Shown: positions 34,382-46,100 of the stretch, piece by piece
Position numbering within the stretch: position 1 is the first letter of the stretch
Layout: each line of letters opens with the position of its first letter
Source of the DNA: Voacanga thouarsii
Lineage: Eukaryota; Streptophyta; Magnoliopsida; Gentianales; Apocynaceae
Assembly (NCBI GenBank): GCA_026120185.1
Contig: JANUWF010001468.1
Span: 124,001 to 188,000, forward strand
Length of the DNA: 64,000 nucleotides
Direction of reading: 5' to 3'
Translations under genes and position numbers: made by a program
Notes under the pieces: generated by a model
Databases searched by the model: none
What the model saw: the letters and a program-made list of their open reading frames with translations, nothing else
Told to the model about the DNA's origin: nothing

Positions 34382-36359
34382 CTATAATCCAGTTTCAGGA
34401 ACACCAGAAGGACTGTCTTGACCATAAGATTCTTTCTCAACCTTTGTTCCTGAATTCTTCTTTTTCTTCTTCTCGGAGCGAGGGCTATTCGAATTCTTGG
34501 GGCGACCACTCCATGTCTCAACAAACAGCTCCTTGTACTTTTCCATTACCCGCTCCTTTTCTTCAACTAGGCCTAACATTTCATATGCATTAGCTACTTT
34601 CTGCACGATGGACTTTTCTGGGGGTTTGCGGTCAAAGGCTTCCAAACCCTTGAACAGCTTTACAAGATCCTGTAGCATGTTGTTTCGATAATATACAGAA
34701 ATCATGAGTTTGCATAATTTCCAAGGAACTGCATGAAGATCAGATCCAATTTTCTTCATCCAGAATTCGTGTGCTTCTTTTGCGCGATGATCCATATCTA
34801 GTGCTTGAATTAACTGTCCATACGTACCCATTGTATTTCCCTGTCCTTTGCTTAACATCCATTTAATAACCTGTATAATCCTATGCCACTGTTGCTCTTT
34901 TTCAAGCGTAAGCAGCACAATCTTTAATCGTCCTATCGGGAAGTCCCTTTCCCAGGCTACCCATGCATCAAGAGCACTATATATAGTCTCTTTGCTGTCC
35001 CTGAGATCAAGTAGTGTACTAACAAGAAATTTAATCTTATCCCTGCGCGAGACATTTTCCCCTATTTGAGGCCTGGAGACAGCTCCTGCACTCCTTCCGG
35101 GAAGCTGAGACACTGTGTGATTACTAAATTGGCAGTCCAAAGATTCCAATGCATTTTCATTGCTTTGGCTGGAATTAGGAGATCGAGAAGCTTTGCTGTT
35201 GTGAGGGGAAATGATAGTCTGTGTACTAATTAACCTAAGTTGACTGGATTCTCTAGCAAGCTTTACAAGTGATGCTGCTCTCAACAATGGTCCTATCACT
35301 GTCAAGAAAACAGAAAGATTAGTGCAGAACCATAAGCAAATACTTGAGATTAAAAAAACCCATATACCAATTTGAATTAATACTCTGTTTACATTTCTAT
35401 GCTTTCACTGCCTCATCCAAAAACACGAACAAGGAAATAATCATGAAAGCAGACATTAGTCAAATAGCTATGGTAGGTGTTAAACATAGGACAAATCAGA
35501 TGCTTTCAAACACCCCATCCCATACTCCATGTGATAAAGCATAATACAATATTATGGGAAGGTAAATAATCTAGTTTGAAAGCAGCTATAAGTTCACCTT
35601 CTTCTTGCTGTGAACATTTGTCACATTCATCAAATTGTTGCACTTATAATACATGGATACTCCAAAGTTTCTTGGAAATTGCATGTAACTAGTGGGTTAA
35701 AAAGAAGCATATGGCTAAACATTTTTCTTTTACTAAAAGAAATTCAGTGGAAGTCATCTCATTGATAGGTCTGGGGAAAAAACAAAGAAAGCAAACTACA
35801 AATGCCTTCATAATAGAGGTAAAATTTGTTTAAGAAAAACCAAAGGTTCTCTCAGTTCAATATTTACTCTAATGGTTACCAACACTTTCTATTATTTATT
35901 CAGAAGTACCATCCTATTATCCCCTATATACTCCAATTGCTAGTGCTCTGCTTAGCAAGCAGGCACAACCTGGATGGTCCGGCCCTCATATGTACCACTG
36001 CTAAGGATTGAACCAATGGAGTGAATTTTATCATAGAACTGTCCACTGTCACTAGAATATGCGTCTAATTGCTGTGGAATCCCTAAATTTATTGTTCATG
36101 TCCAAATCCAAGACTTCCCATTTGCAACCAATTAAACATTTCATCAAACAAATAACATGCATATTGGTTTACAGCACCTCCACACCCGCAATTCTTCCGT
36201 GACCACCACATTTCATACAATCAGATAAGAGTACCTAATCAATAACCCAAGAGACCATTTTGCTCAAAGTTATTAGAAAGAAGCTTTAGTTCAGGAAATT
36301 CTCAAGTTTTGACGAAAGCCCATAAACAACTAAGGACCAAAACACACACCTTGTTTCAT
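34382..36359 (-). CDS. Pentatricopeptide repeat protein, At4g18975/THA8-like
   Basis: Two coding exons, join(36350-36359, 34382-35298), encode 308 residues. Exon 1 holds only ATG AAA CAA G before a GTGTGTG donor; exon 2 follows a TTTTCTTGACAG acceptor and starts TG ATA GGA. This supplies the start codon that exon 2 lacks. The first 60 residues are basic and Ser-rich, like an organelle targeting peptide. The conserved core (about 88-265) contains 'ETIYSALDAWVAWERDFP', 'IIQVIKWMLSKGQGNTMGTY' and 'LGLVEEKERVMEKYKE', the signature of the small PPR family of At4g18975 and THA8-like RNA-binding proteins. A Lys-rich tail (about 275-290) follows. Related proteins act in chloroplast or mitochondrial RNA processing; which organelle applies here is not decided. 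Confidence 0.85.
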
Positions 36360-36590
36360 ATCTTTCCTCTCTGCTCCTATGTCCCTTAGCTCCGAGAAGA
36401 TCAAACCTGACTTCCACCACTGTTTCGAAGCGGTATCGGGACTCGATTTCAACCTCCAGGGCGTTGGTAAGCAACGGAAGTCTGAAGAGGAACTCAAGAA
36501 TCGTGAGTCAAGATGGCAAAAAATAAGGGCGGCAAATGTGGGTTGAAAGGAGATGGACAAATCAACAGTAGACAGTCTGCAGACCAAGGC
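36360..36590 (-). other. Probable 5' leader of the PPR gene
   Basis: Sequence upstream of the ATG at 36359 with balanced composition and no intron signal. Two short overlapping ORFs here (36286-36587) are out of frame with the gene and look like chance. Confidence 0.4.
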
Positions 36591-36680
36591 CAGAAGAGCT
36601 TAGCTAGCCCAGGCTATAAGTCTTTGAGCCCAACCCAATAACTTAATACAAGTAATGGACTGGAATATGTTTTTAAAGAA

Positions 36681-36924
36681 TTAACCTATTTATTGTCTAA
36701 AATTTAAAATTTATAATATTTTTATTCTTAATAATTTTTTTACTATTATAATTTCTAATATTTTTTTATCATTATAGTCCCGAATTCTCTTTTTTTCTAC
36801 TGTAATATATTAGAAATCATAATAGTAAAAAAAAATCATTAGAGACTATAACGGTAAAAAGAAAAAAAAAACATTAAGAACAAAACTATTACAAACTCTA
36901 AACTTTAGGAACTAAATAAATTAA
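36681..36924. mobile_element. Small fold-back MITE
   Basis: Two arms of about 110 bp are inverted copies. The left starts CCTATTTATTGTCTAAAAT and the reverse complement of the right TTTATTTAGTTCCTAAAGT; both run into 'TTCTTAAT..TTTTTTT..CTATTATAATTTCTAATA'. TTAA flanks both sides (36681-36684, 36921-36924). Superfamily not assigned. Confidence 0.5.
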
Positions 36925-37698
36925 TTTTTTTATATTTTTTGTCCAAATATTTTAAGCAGTGTTATATTTTTTACGTTACCCATTCTCTCTCTCTCTACTT
37001 TGATATTAGTGTTATTGACATAAAAGGGATTTTTTACAAAAGTAAGAAATTTACTCAAAAATAAATAATAAATTAAATGGAAAAATATAGTGTTAGATAG
37101 CAGTATTAATCTCTTCCAAACGAGGAAAGAAGTAACCAACTTAATACTTGGACAGATTCATTTATTGGGTAATCTATTTGTTATTTATACCTGTAATAAA
37201 AATAAAATTTTTACCATTGCAGTATTTATAAATTTTTAAATTAAAATAATAACTTAATTGATAAATTTTTCTTTTTATAGAGAGTAATTATGAATTAATG
37301 TAAATTCAGTTGAAACGAATAGAATAAAATATAGATGCATCTCAATCAAATATAAATTGTCATAAATATTATTTAGTTAGAGTCAAATATAAAAAGAGAT
37401 GAATGAAGCAAAGTAAATGCATGTATCCTTTATATAATTTAGCTAGAAAAGAGTTTGGAAGAGAAGTAAACTAATAAGGATATAATTAACTTCCCTTCTA
37501 CATTATTATTATTTTTCCCTTCCAAATTTGACTATTGAAAAAAAGAGAAGATGAATTGAAGCATTAATGACAAAAATACTCCCATTATTGTTTTTAAAAA
37601 AATGAAAATAAGAGACAAAAATATAAAATAAATACATAATTTTTGTTCTTCTACATCTCCTCCGCAAATCAAACAAAAGAAATTTCCCTCCCTCTTCC
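36925..37698. other. Intergenic, no recognisable feature
   Basis: AT-rich. The ORFs at 36930-37139 and 37509-37718 have no recognisable content. Confidence 0.45.
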
Positions 37699-37706
37699 AC
37701 CACCAT

Positions 37707-38346
37707 TAGGGATGTCAACGGGGCTTGGATCAGTCCAAACTCAGCTCATACAGTTTGTAATTATTTGAGTTGAGTTTTAAATGAGTTCCAACTGAATTAA
37801 GTTCAAACTTAATTTTTTAACTCAAATTAAGTTCGGGCCGAATTCGGTCTTGGCCAAACTTAATCCGCATAAATTCGGCCTACCCATATTTTATATAAAA
37901 ATATATTTATGATATTAATTTTATATTATATAAACCCAAGTTTTCCTTCAAAATATATATAAACCCCTACCCTCCACTAAAGATTCTGATTTCTGAATTT
38001 TGTTGCTATGTTACTTGTACATTTTGCCGCTCATTATGTAAGAAACACATCAATATTTTGTAACTTTTTAGAAAAAAATAATTTTATTTGCTAACTATAT
38101 ATCTGTTGAATTGTTTTATTATTTTGTTAAGGTTGATTAAAGAACATGTTAATATATATACATATATATATATATATATATTATTTTAGGTGATTTGTAA
38201 TGAAATAATTATGTAACTTTTTTGAGTAAAAAAAGAAAAAAATTCAGACTGAACTCGGACTTGGATATTTGTGAGTTAAGGCGGGCCGAACTACTCATGT
38301 TTAGTTCAGGCCAAACTCAACTCACATAGCCTCATTGACAGCCCTA
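37707..38346. mobile_element. Non-autonomous hAT element (640 bp)
   Basis: Termini TAGGGATGTCAACGGGGCT and, as reverse complement, TAGGGCTGTCAATGAGGCT (16 of 19 match). The flanking octamers ACCACCAT (37699-37706) and ACCACTAT (38347-38354) match at 7 of 8. Ends carry 'GGGCCGAA' motifs; a (TA)n run lies at 38154-38182. Noncoding. Confidence 0.85.
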
Positions 38347-38354
38347 ACCACTAT

Positions 38355-39036
38355 TCTCTAACCTTGCTTCCTTTTCTCTATTTATTTTTTTAATAACTCA
38401 ATTCAAAATTTGTCGGACTATTCTTAAAAATTATGATCAACTCCTTAAGATTTATAATCATGTAAATCTAAATTTGATTTCACCTAACAAAATAAGAATA
38501 TTACTATTATATTTAAAGATCACTCTACTTTATTAGATAAGCTATTCGTGACCTACTTCCTTTTCATTTCTATATATACTATCTGGGGCCTGTTACTGTT
38601 GGGCAGTAAAAAACGTATCTAAAACCCTTCTTTGCTCACCACAAACCCAAGACGATGCGCCCCTTCTTTCGCTGCCTCGCTACCTCTATGATTGGAACTA
38701 GCGTTCCACCCTTTGTCAGACACCACAGAACAGATTGTCTGTCTCGTGAAAGCCTACCAGCATTCTTCACCTAGCTGGGTTTTCTTACTGTTCTCTTCTT
38801 CACTTAGCTGGGTGGCAAGGCGGCCCGTTCCATTTTGTTATACAGAGAAACCATGGTCGAGAATGGTGGTTGGTTTCAACATCATCTTCTTCTTCTCTAC
38901 CACGTTTCTATGTACATGATGCATTGGGTCATGCATTGGTATAAATCGCCACTCATATTGCAACTAAGGAAAAGTCAAGTTCAGTTTCTAACGAGTAAAT
39001 TTAAGGGGTAAATAGATAATAATTAGATTAAAATAA
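38355..39036. other. Intergenic with an unassigned GC-richer stretch (38590-38930)
   Basis: The stretch has near-coding composition and a short ORF from ATG 38655 (MRPFFRCLATSMIGTS..., about 39 codons) that looks like an organelle targeting peptide, but nothing follows in frame. A second ORF (38692-38919) overlaps in another frame. It may be an orphan first exon or a decayed retro-copy. No gene is called. Confidence 0.3.
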
Positions 39037-39045
39037 ATTTATTTT

Positions 39046-40935
39046 AAGGTTAAAGGTAAATATGTCTTTTAAATTTGGTCACTTTTGTAATTTTACTTCT
39101 TATTTTATAAAATGTTCAATTATGCCCTCTAAGTATTAAAATATTTTAATGTTGTATTTTCGTTAAAATTTAACAATTAACTTTATTATTGACGGTTAAT
39201 AAGGACTTTATTGTAAAAAGATAAAGTTTAAAGACTTATTTAAAAATTTTAAAAATAAAAATTCTTTATAATATTTTCTTTTGTTTATTTTCATTATTTT
39301 TCATGAAGTTATTCATTTCTTCTTCTTCTTTCTACTGTTTTACTTCTTTATTTTAAAAAAAAATTAGTCATATTTTTCAAAGACAAAATACATCAGTGCC
39401 CCTCTATTTTTATAGATTATAGATTTTTTTTCCCTTCAAACTATAAATCAAAAAAATTCTTACCCTCTATTTTTCAAAAGAACTTATCTTTCTATCTATT
39501 TATGTAATTAGAAGATAATATAAAGATATTGTTAGGGTTTTTTTAGCCAATTTATATTTCTTTTTCTTTTCTCTTTCTCTATAGAGATTTGTCAATTTTG
39601 GAGTGAACACCTATAAATTTTAAAATTATTTGATTCATTTTCAAATGAATCCAATTTTAGTATCCAATAAATATTTTTTTCTCACTCTTTCTTTCTTTTA
39701 TTACTTTTTCTTATTCTTTTATTGTTTCAAAATTTTATTTTTAGCCTTTTTAATTTCTTTCTATCTATCCCTCTCAATAATATGAGAATTCTTGCTCTCT
39801 CCCTCGGCCATCACTTAGAACCATGTTCATTTTAAAAACAAATAAATAAAAGACGTGCCAATAATTGACACTAAACATGATCAAAATAGAGAAATTAAAA
39901 AGTTAATAAAATTTTATTTTCCTTCTCATTACTGACCACCCAACATATCCTTCAAAAAATATAGATCCCTTCATCTTTGATGTTAGGAACGTCCACAATA
40001 AACCAAAAGTTAAAACAAATTTAAAAAAAAAAAAGGACAAAAACATGTCCAGAATTTTAACTTTCATTACCTTGTACCACCAGCAAATCAAATATTATAT
40101 TTATAATTCATTAAAAAAAATATGTCGGCAATCATATGTTGTGTAATTTATTGGTGTTTCTTTCATCCCAAAAGGATTTTTTTTTTTTTTGGGGGGGGGG
40201 GGCCTGGGGAGGAGGGGGGGGGTAAAGTAACAGCAGATGATGGAAGTTTGCATACACCCCTACCTATTTATTTAAAAGCAATAAAAGAAGGAGAAAAAAA
40301 TAATAAAAAAGAAAGATTGGAACAAAATACTTATTAGATACTAAAAGTTAGATCCATTTAAAAATGGATAAAATAATTTTAAAATTTACAAATACTCACT
40401 TCAAATTTAACAAGTTTCTATAAAGAAAAAGAAATATAAATCGACTAAAATAGCCCTAACAATATATATTTTATTATCTTTTAATCGTATAAATAAACAG
40501 AAAAATAAGTTTTTTTTTTTAAATTAGAGGGTAAGAATTTGTTTGGTTTATACTTTGAAGGAAAAAAATCTATGATCTATAAAAGTAGAGGGGCATTGAT
40601 GTATTTTGCCTTTGAAAAATACATCTAAAAAGAAATTTTAAAAATAAAGAATTTAAAAAAGTAGGAAGAAGAAGAAGAAATGAAGAATTTCAAGAAAATA
40701 ATGAAAAGAAACAACATAAAATATTGTGAAGAATTTTTTAAATAAGTCTTTAAACATTACTTTTTTGTAATAAAATCTCTATTAACAATCAATAATAAAA
40801 TTGACGGTTAGATTTTTAATGGAAAGACAACATTGAAATGTTTTAGTACTTAGAGGGACATAATTGAATATTTTCTAAAATGAAAGGTAAGATTGCAAAA
40901 ATAACCAAATTTGAAGAGTATTTTTACGTTTAACT
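39046..40935. mobile_element. Long-TIR Mutator-like non-autonomous element (1.9 kb)
   Basis: Inverted repeats of roughly 500 bp lie at about 39046-39565 and 40425-40935 and share for example 'GCCCCTCTA' next to 'TATAGATTATAGATTTTT' and 'TAAATTTGGT..TTTTGYAA'. Flanks ATTTATTTT (39037-39045) and ATTTATTTA (40936-40944) agree with a 9-bp duplication. The interior is noncoding and includes the T12/G-run at 40178-40222. No transposase. Confidence 0.7.
40178..40222 (+). repeat. Homopolymer T then G-tract, G-quadruplex-capable
   Basis: A run of T is followed by an 11-12-base G run, CCTGGGGAGGA and another G8 run. Four or more G-runs lie within 35 bp. Lengths of such homopolymers are often wrong in assemblies. 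Confidence 0.6.
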
Positions 40936-40943
40936 ATTTATTT

Positions 40944-41078
40944 AAATATAATATAATAAAAATTATAAAATATATAAAGTAATTATAAAATTCTAATAAA
41001 ATCAAGAATTTTAAATATAATATAATAAAAATTATTAAATATATAAAGTAATTATAAAATTCTAATAAAATCAAGAAT
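40944..41078 (+). repeat. Two-copy 69-bp tandem repeat
   Basis: 40944-41012 and 41013-41078 are nearly identical (one A/T difference near the middle), starting 'AAATATAATATAATAAAAAT'. The near identity suggests a recent duplication. Confidence 0.8.
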
Positions 41079-41079
41079 A

Positions 41080-41650
41080 CGATGTTGTGAATGTATAATA
41101 TTTTTTAAGAATAAAATTATTTAAATTATTGTTTAAAATTAAAATAAGTTCAATTTGAAATGAGAATGAATTATTCACTTTCACCCTTATGTTGCATTGG
41201 AATATCTTTTGAGAAATCGGATAGGATCAAGAACAAAAATTATTTATCCAGGCCTAAAGATTGTTTGCTCCCTTATAATTTGATTATTTCAGTTTCTGGA
41301 ACAAAATTAGAGGTTCAGAAGGCATTAAATTGTTGTCTTGTGGCGGCTCTCCCCCACCGATTGTATGCTTTCAGAAACTAGACGAAAATTTCCCCTGCTT
41401 TCAGAGACTAGACGAATGAACCCCAAGAAGTTGATAATATGTACAAGCTACAATGATAATCAGAACATTGCATGTTAGGCAAAGGATAAACAAATATGAC
41501 CATTTTGGATAACTCCCTTATCACAGCAGATCTTTCAAAGCACCTTAATACATCAAGAATCCTGGTGGTTCTGATGAGAAATGAACTCTGCGTTTGGATA
41601 TTTCAAAAATCTTGATTTGTACCCTGGCCTTGATGTTCTTGTTATATATG
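41080..41650. other. Intergenic and probable 3' region of CWF19L2
   Basis: No further gene is visible. The short + ORFs at 41160-41381 and 41581-41841 are chance or antisense to the last exon of CWF19L2. Confidence 0.5.
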
Positions 41651-41651
41651 A

Positions 41652-43011
41652 TCAGTCTAGTTGTTTTGTCCAGTCAAATGGTTCCCAATCTCGTGCAAAA
41701 TTTGCAACAGCTAGCTTCTGTGATTCCACAGATTCATGCTTCCGACGACGATGCATATCTTCAGCTGGCAATTGTAACATGCCTCTCACCACATTCAGGC
41801 CAAAGTTGCTTTTGAATTCTTTTTCATCATCAATCACATGAACAAACCCCTTGTTTAGGCCAAATTCAACATGAAAGTATGGAAAATTCTTGGGAATCGA
41901 TGCCCGTAATCCTTTCACACTTGTGTCGATGAGTTTCTTGGCATTGTGTTGACTCCATTCTTCTTCTGCCTCATCAATTGCCTGTAAAATATATGCTCGA
42001 ATCAGTGATATTCGAAAAATTATTAGAACATTAACGAAAGAGTCATGAGGTGCAAAGCCATTTAGTTTGTTCTTTGAAAATTCAATAACAAAATCAAATC
42101 CAGACAACAAGATTCTTCATTAACCTAATAAAAATAGTGTCAAAAAGGGTAAAATACGAGGAACCAAATTTATTGCAAAAATTCCTCAATTCAAACAAGC
42201 TTTAGGAAAGCTTCCCCTTGAGAACTTGAGGACTGCAAATCAGGCCTTCACATTCTGTTGTGCGCGTTTTCAATAAACAGATTTGAAAAAGGATATTTAG
42301 CCTGATAAATCAAGCATTATAAACTATCTCATCAAGTGCAGATTTAAAGAGAAATCTTCTGTTAATGACATAAAGAAGATTCAGAATGAGCACCATAAAG
42401 TACCTTGGCCATCACAGTAAAATAAAGATATACTCAAGAACAAGTGATTTTCTAAATACTAAAATTATTACTTCCCCAAGTACAAACCTTCTAAAAGGAA
42501 AAATATATGACAGTGGGATAACACTCAATTACTATATGACCAGTGCCATATGACCAAATAGCTCATGGTACTAAATATATTTATAAGCACATTTCCAGTT
42601 CTTTGGGGTTCCAAGTTCACTATAGCAAGAGGAAAAATAAAAGGTTTTAAGAGCACAGCATATTAATTAAGTTAAACATACCATCTCAAACAAGTTTCAA
42701 ACTTTCAAACTTCAATCAGAATAGGAATACAAAGAAGCTTTGAAAAACTTATTAAACTTTTTGGCTGATAACCCCCTTCCCACCCACCTTCCTCTTGGGG
42801 TAAAAGACATGCAGCATCAGCAAATTATATATATATAAAGGCCAAAGATGAAGCATACCATTACGACACGTGGAAGCATCATAAGATGACACGTGGCTAG
42901 ATGATTTTTTTTTTTAAAGAAAAATTATATTTAAATTCATTTAAAATTTTAATTAATTAATAAAATATATATGTATTTAATATTAATACATTAAAATGTG
43001 TGATTCTTTGA

Positions 43012-43048
<37 letters not shown>

Positions 43049-43092
43049 TTAATATTAATACATTGAAAGTGATTCTTTAAATACTATCTAAA

Positions 43093-43129
<37 letters not shown>

Positions 43130-46100
43130 AGAGTTGTGGAAGCCTCCTGTTATGACACATGGCACTCTCTTTTTTTCCCGGTGAAGAAATTTTAAAGAGT
43201 TTTTTTTAATATTAAGATTATCTAAATTAATTGTAAAACTGAAACAAAATGTTGTGTTGTTGGCTTTTTGGCAGTGGATGCAGGGGAATCTGGAACGAAA
43301 GATTTTTCGATTTCTGCAATCCTTTTTTGAAGTTCAGTAAGAAGTGGAGGAGCAGCAAATTTGCTTCGAATTTCTTTATGAAATTGAGGGGGAATTTCAT
43401 ATGGTTTGAATAATGGAATTGTTGGAGAAATAGAAGGAATGGAAGTTGCGGGAGTAGAGATACTCGGAGTGGAGACAGTCGGCTTTGAAATCAAGTATTC
43501 ACCAATTGTTTGTAAATACTTATTTGTGTAATTGTTTTGATCAACTAAGTTTTGAATATCTTTTGCTGATACTGCCTCGTCAGTATCTAATTTTCGTTTG
43601 AAAGGGGCAGCAGTAATAGTTTCTGTGCCGATTTGAATTTTGAAATTTTGATTTGGAGGGAGTTCAGATGAAATACTGGTTCCCTGAGATGTCTGCCATG
43701 TTTTTGAAACATTAACAGAACTAGCAAAAGGATAATCAATTTTGTTGATTGAAGTATAAGCTTCAAACCACAAAAAGAAATCAATTTGCTTTTCAATAGA
43801 ATTTAAAAAGTTGTAATATTTATCTGGGATCTGTTGTCTATCAGATTCTTGATAGTTTTCTAAAAACCATTTTCTTTTTAAAATGTTTGGAGGAGAATAG
43901 AATTCTTTTCATAATTGTTCTTTGTCAATGACAAATTCTTTTTGTAAAACATTGAGGTCTCCAATCATAACAGAATGGGTAGGAGATGAAGGATTATCAT
44001 CAGACTCAGGCTGTGCAACATACCTGGCCTGAGGGATCCTCAAATCTTGATCAACATCCTGTAGCTGTGTTGCTACAGAAGATGTGGAATGTCTAGGTGG
44101 TTGAAACCTAGACAATGCACCTATTCGAGATGCAACAGTTGAGGGGGGATATGATATCCTTTGGCTGAGAGATCTTTGGAATGTTATTTCGACATTTCCA
44201 GAAGGAGATTGATGAATTTCTGAGACCGTAGTGTTCTCAGGTTTTTCAGAAGGAGTAGCTCCTGTTAGAAGCCAATTTGAAGGAAGATTTACCTCTTGCC
44301 AAGAGATAGGTTTTGGGATTGAAAGATGGGATATGGTGAGATCGGTTTGGAACAAGATCGTCTCACCTTTATTTGAGACTTTCATAGCACCAGTGTTAAA
44401 TGCAGAATTCATAGCCTTATATTGAATTCTGTATAGAATGGCTACTGGAAGTGATCCAGTTTTGATTTTGTAGTTTGCAGTCTGGACATTTAAGGTTAGG
44501 GAATCTAAGAGGTTCCTATCTTGAAGAGAGACAGTGAAGTTTGGAAAACAGTCAAAATAAACTGGTCCATTGCAAAGGCTGGTTTCTACCATACCTAATA
44601 GGGAGTAATTGAAGTTTAGGAATCGGGTGTCCCTAAGACATAACAGAAGAGAATTGTCTAATCCTTCTCTAGACAATGGTTTGGCTCCGATCTGGACAAG
44701 ACCGAAGTGGAGGTATTTGTATTTGTGTCTGAACTTGGCCAGAACACTTGGAGTAAGAAGTTTGATTTCCTTACTATCAGAATCTATTTCAACTGTTTCT
44801 TCAACAGTTCGGATGACATAGTCACTGCTAAGTGACCATCTCGGATTTTTGTAAATTTCTTTGTCGGAAAACTTGGGTATTTTCCAATTGTCTATTGATT
44901 GTTGTAGATCAGAGAAGTGGATTTCTTCTTTGATTTTTGAGGAAAGAGAGGGTGAGATCGGATAAGGAGAAGATGAAGAAGAACAAGAAGAAGAGGAGGA
45001 GGGAGATCGGAACATTCTGGAAAATGACATAATATAAATTGCAGAAATAGGTAAAGAAAGCAGTAGATAAATACGAGTATTTAAATCAGACTTAAATACT
45101 TCCCTTAGCCTGGTAATCATCACCACCAGATTCCATAAGATGGAATTCATTCAAGTTATTAGTCATTTTAAACAATAACCAAGTTAGATCTATAACTTGT
45201 GATATTCAGGATCTATATATTTTATGGAATATAAAGACCAGATCTGTTAAGTTTGTGTGTAGATCTAACCAAATGTGGCCATTGAGAATAGAATTCTCGT
45301 CTCAATAAGATACTGGAACCACAAGTAGCCTTAACCCGCGACCTTAAAGGTTCAGTCTATCTTTTTGAGTAAATCTGTTTCCAGATTTCCTTCCACATTC
45401 GTTCAGATTTTACACAAAGTTCTCAGATCCACGATCTACTGGATTTGTGACCTCCGCATGACAACAGCAATTATTTCAGCATGACGCCAGCCATGATGAA
45501 AGTAGTAATGCCAGCAATAATGCCAGCAAAATGTCGAAGAGTACTGTACACTGTAGCATTGTTTACTTTTTACTGTCGCACTTTTCACCGGTACTGTGTA
45601 GCACTGTACACTGTAGTGTCACTGTAGCGTCACTGTAGCAGTCACTGTAGTAAATAGTACTTTTCAATTTTGTCTATTTAAAGCTCATTTCAGCTCATTT
45701 GTAAGGGTCTCGAACTCTCTCCCTAGTTTCTCTCTCTGGATACTCCCTCTCCCGAATTTGTATCCTGTAATCCCCGGAGCCCTGTTCCTGTATCCCAGTC
45801 CCCGTCCGGTGACTGTGTACCGGCCTGATCGGTGCCCTATTTCCGGTGACCCTTTTGCCGGTTAGAATTTATTTCTAACCTTCCAAATATTGTAATATAT
45901 TTTGATGTACTTTGTTTAAGCTATTTATCTATTAATCTCTTAATTATTTATTTAATTTCAGTTTAGCATGCATATGGTCGGCTAAGCCGTCTTTTATTTT
46001 CAGTCTCATGCATATGTTTTAAAATTTTGTTTAGCATTCCGTATGCGACCTTACTTTCTGTAACTTTACTTCCCATATTTCCCTTTCCTTTTCCGGGCAA

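Noticed and set aside
35299..35305. Starting the PPR protein at a TTG codon in exon 2
   Set aside because: The TTG is part of an intron acceptor (TTTTCTTGACAG); an ATG exon with a matching donor exists at 36350-36359.
38655..38773. Short plus-strand ORF resembling a targeting peptide
   Set aside because: Only about 39 codons with no continuation in frame or credible downstream exon.
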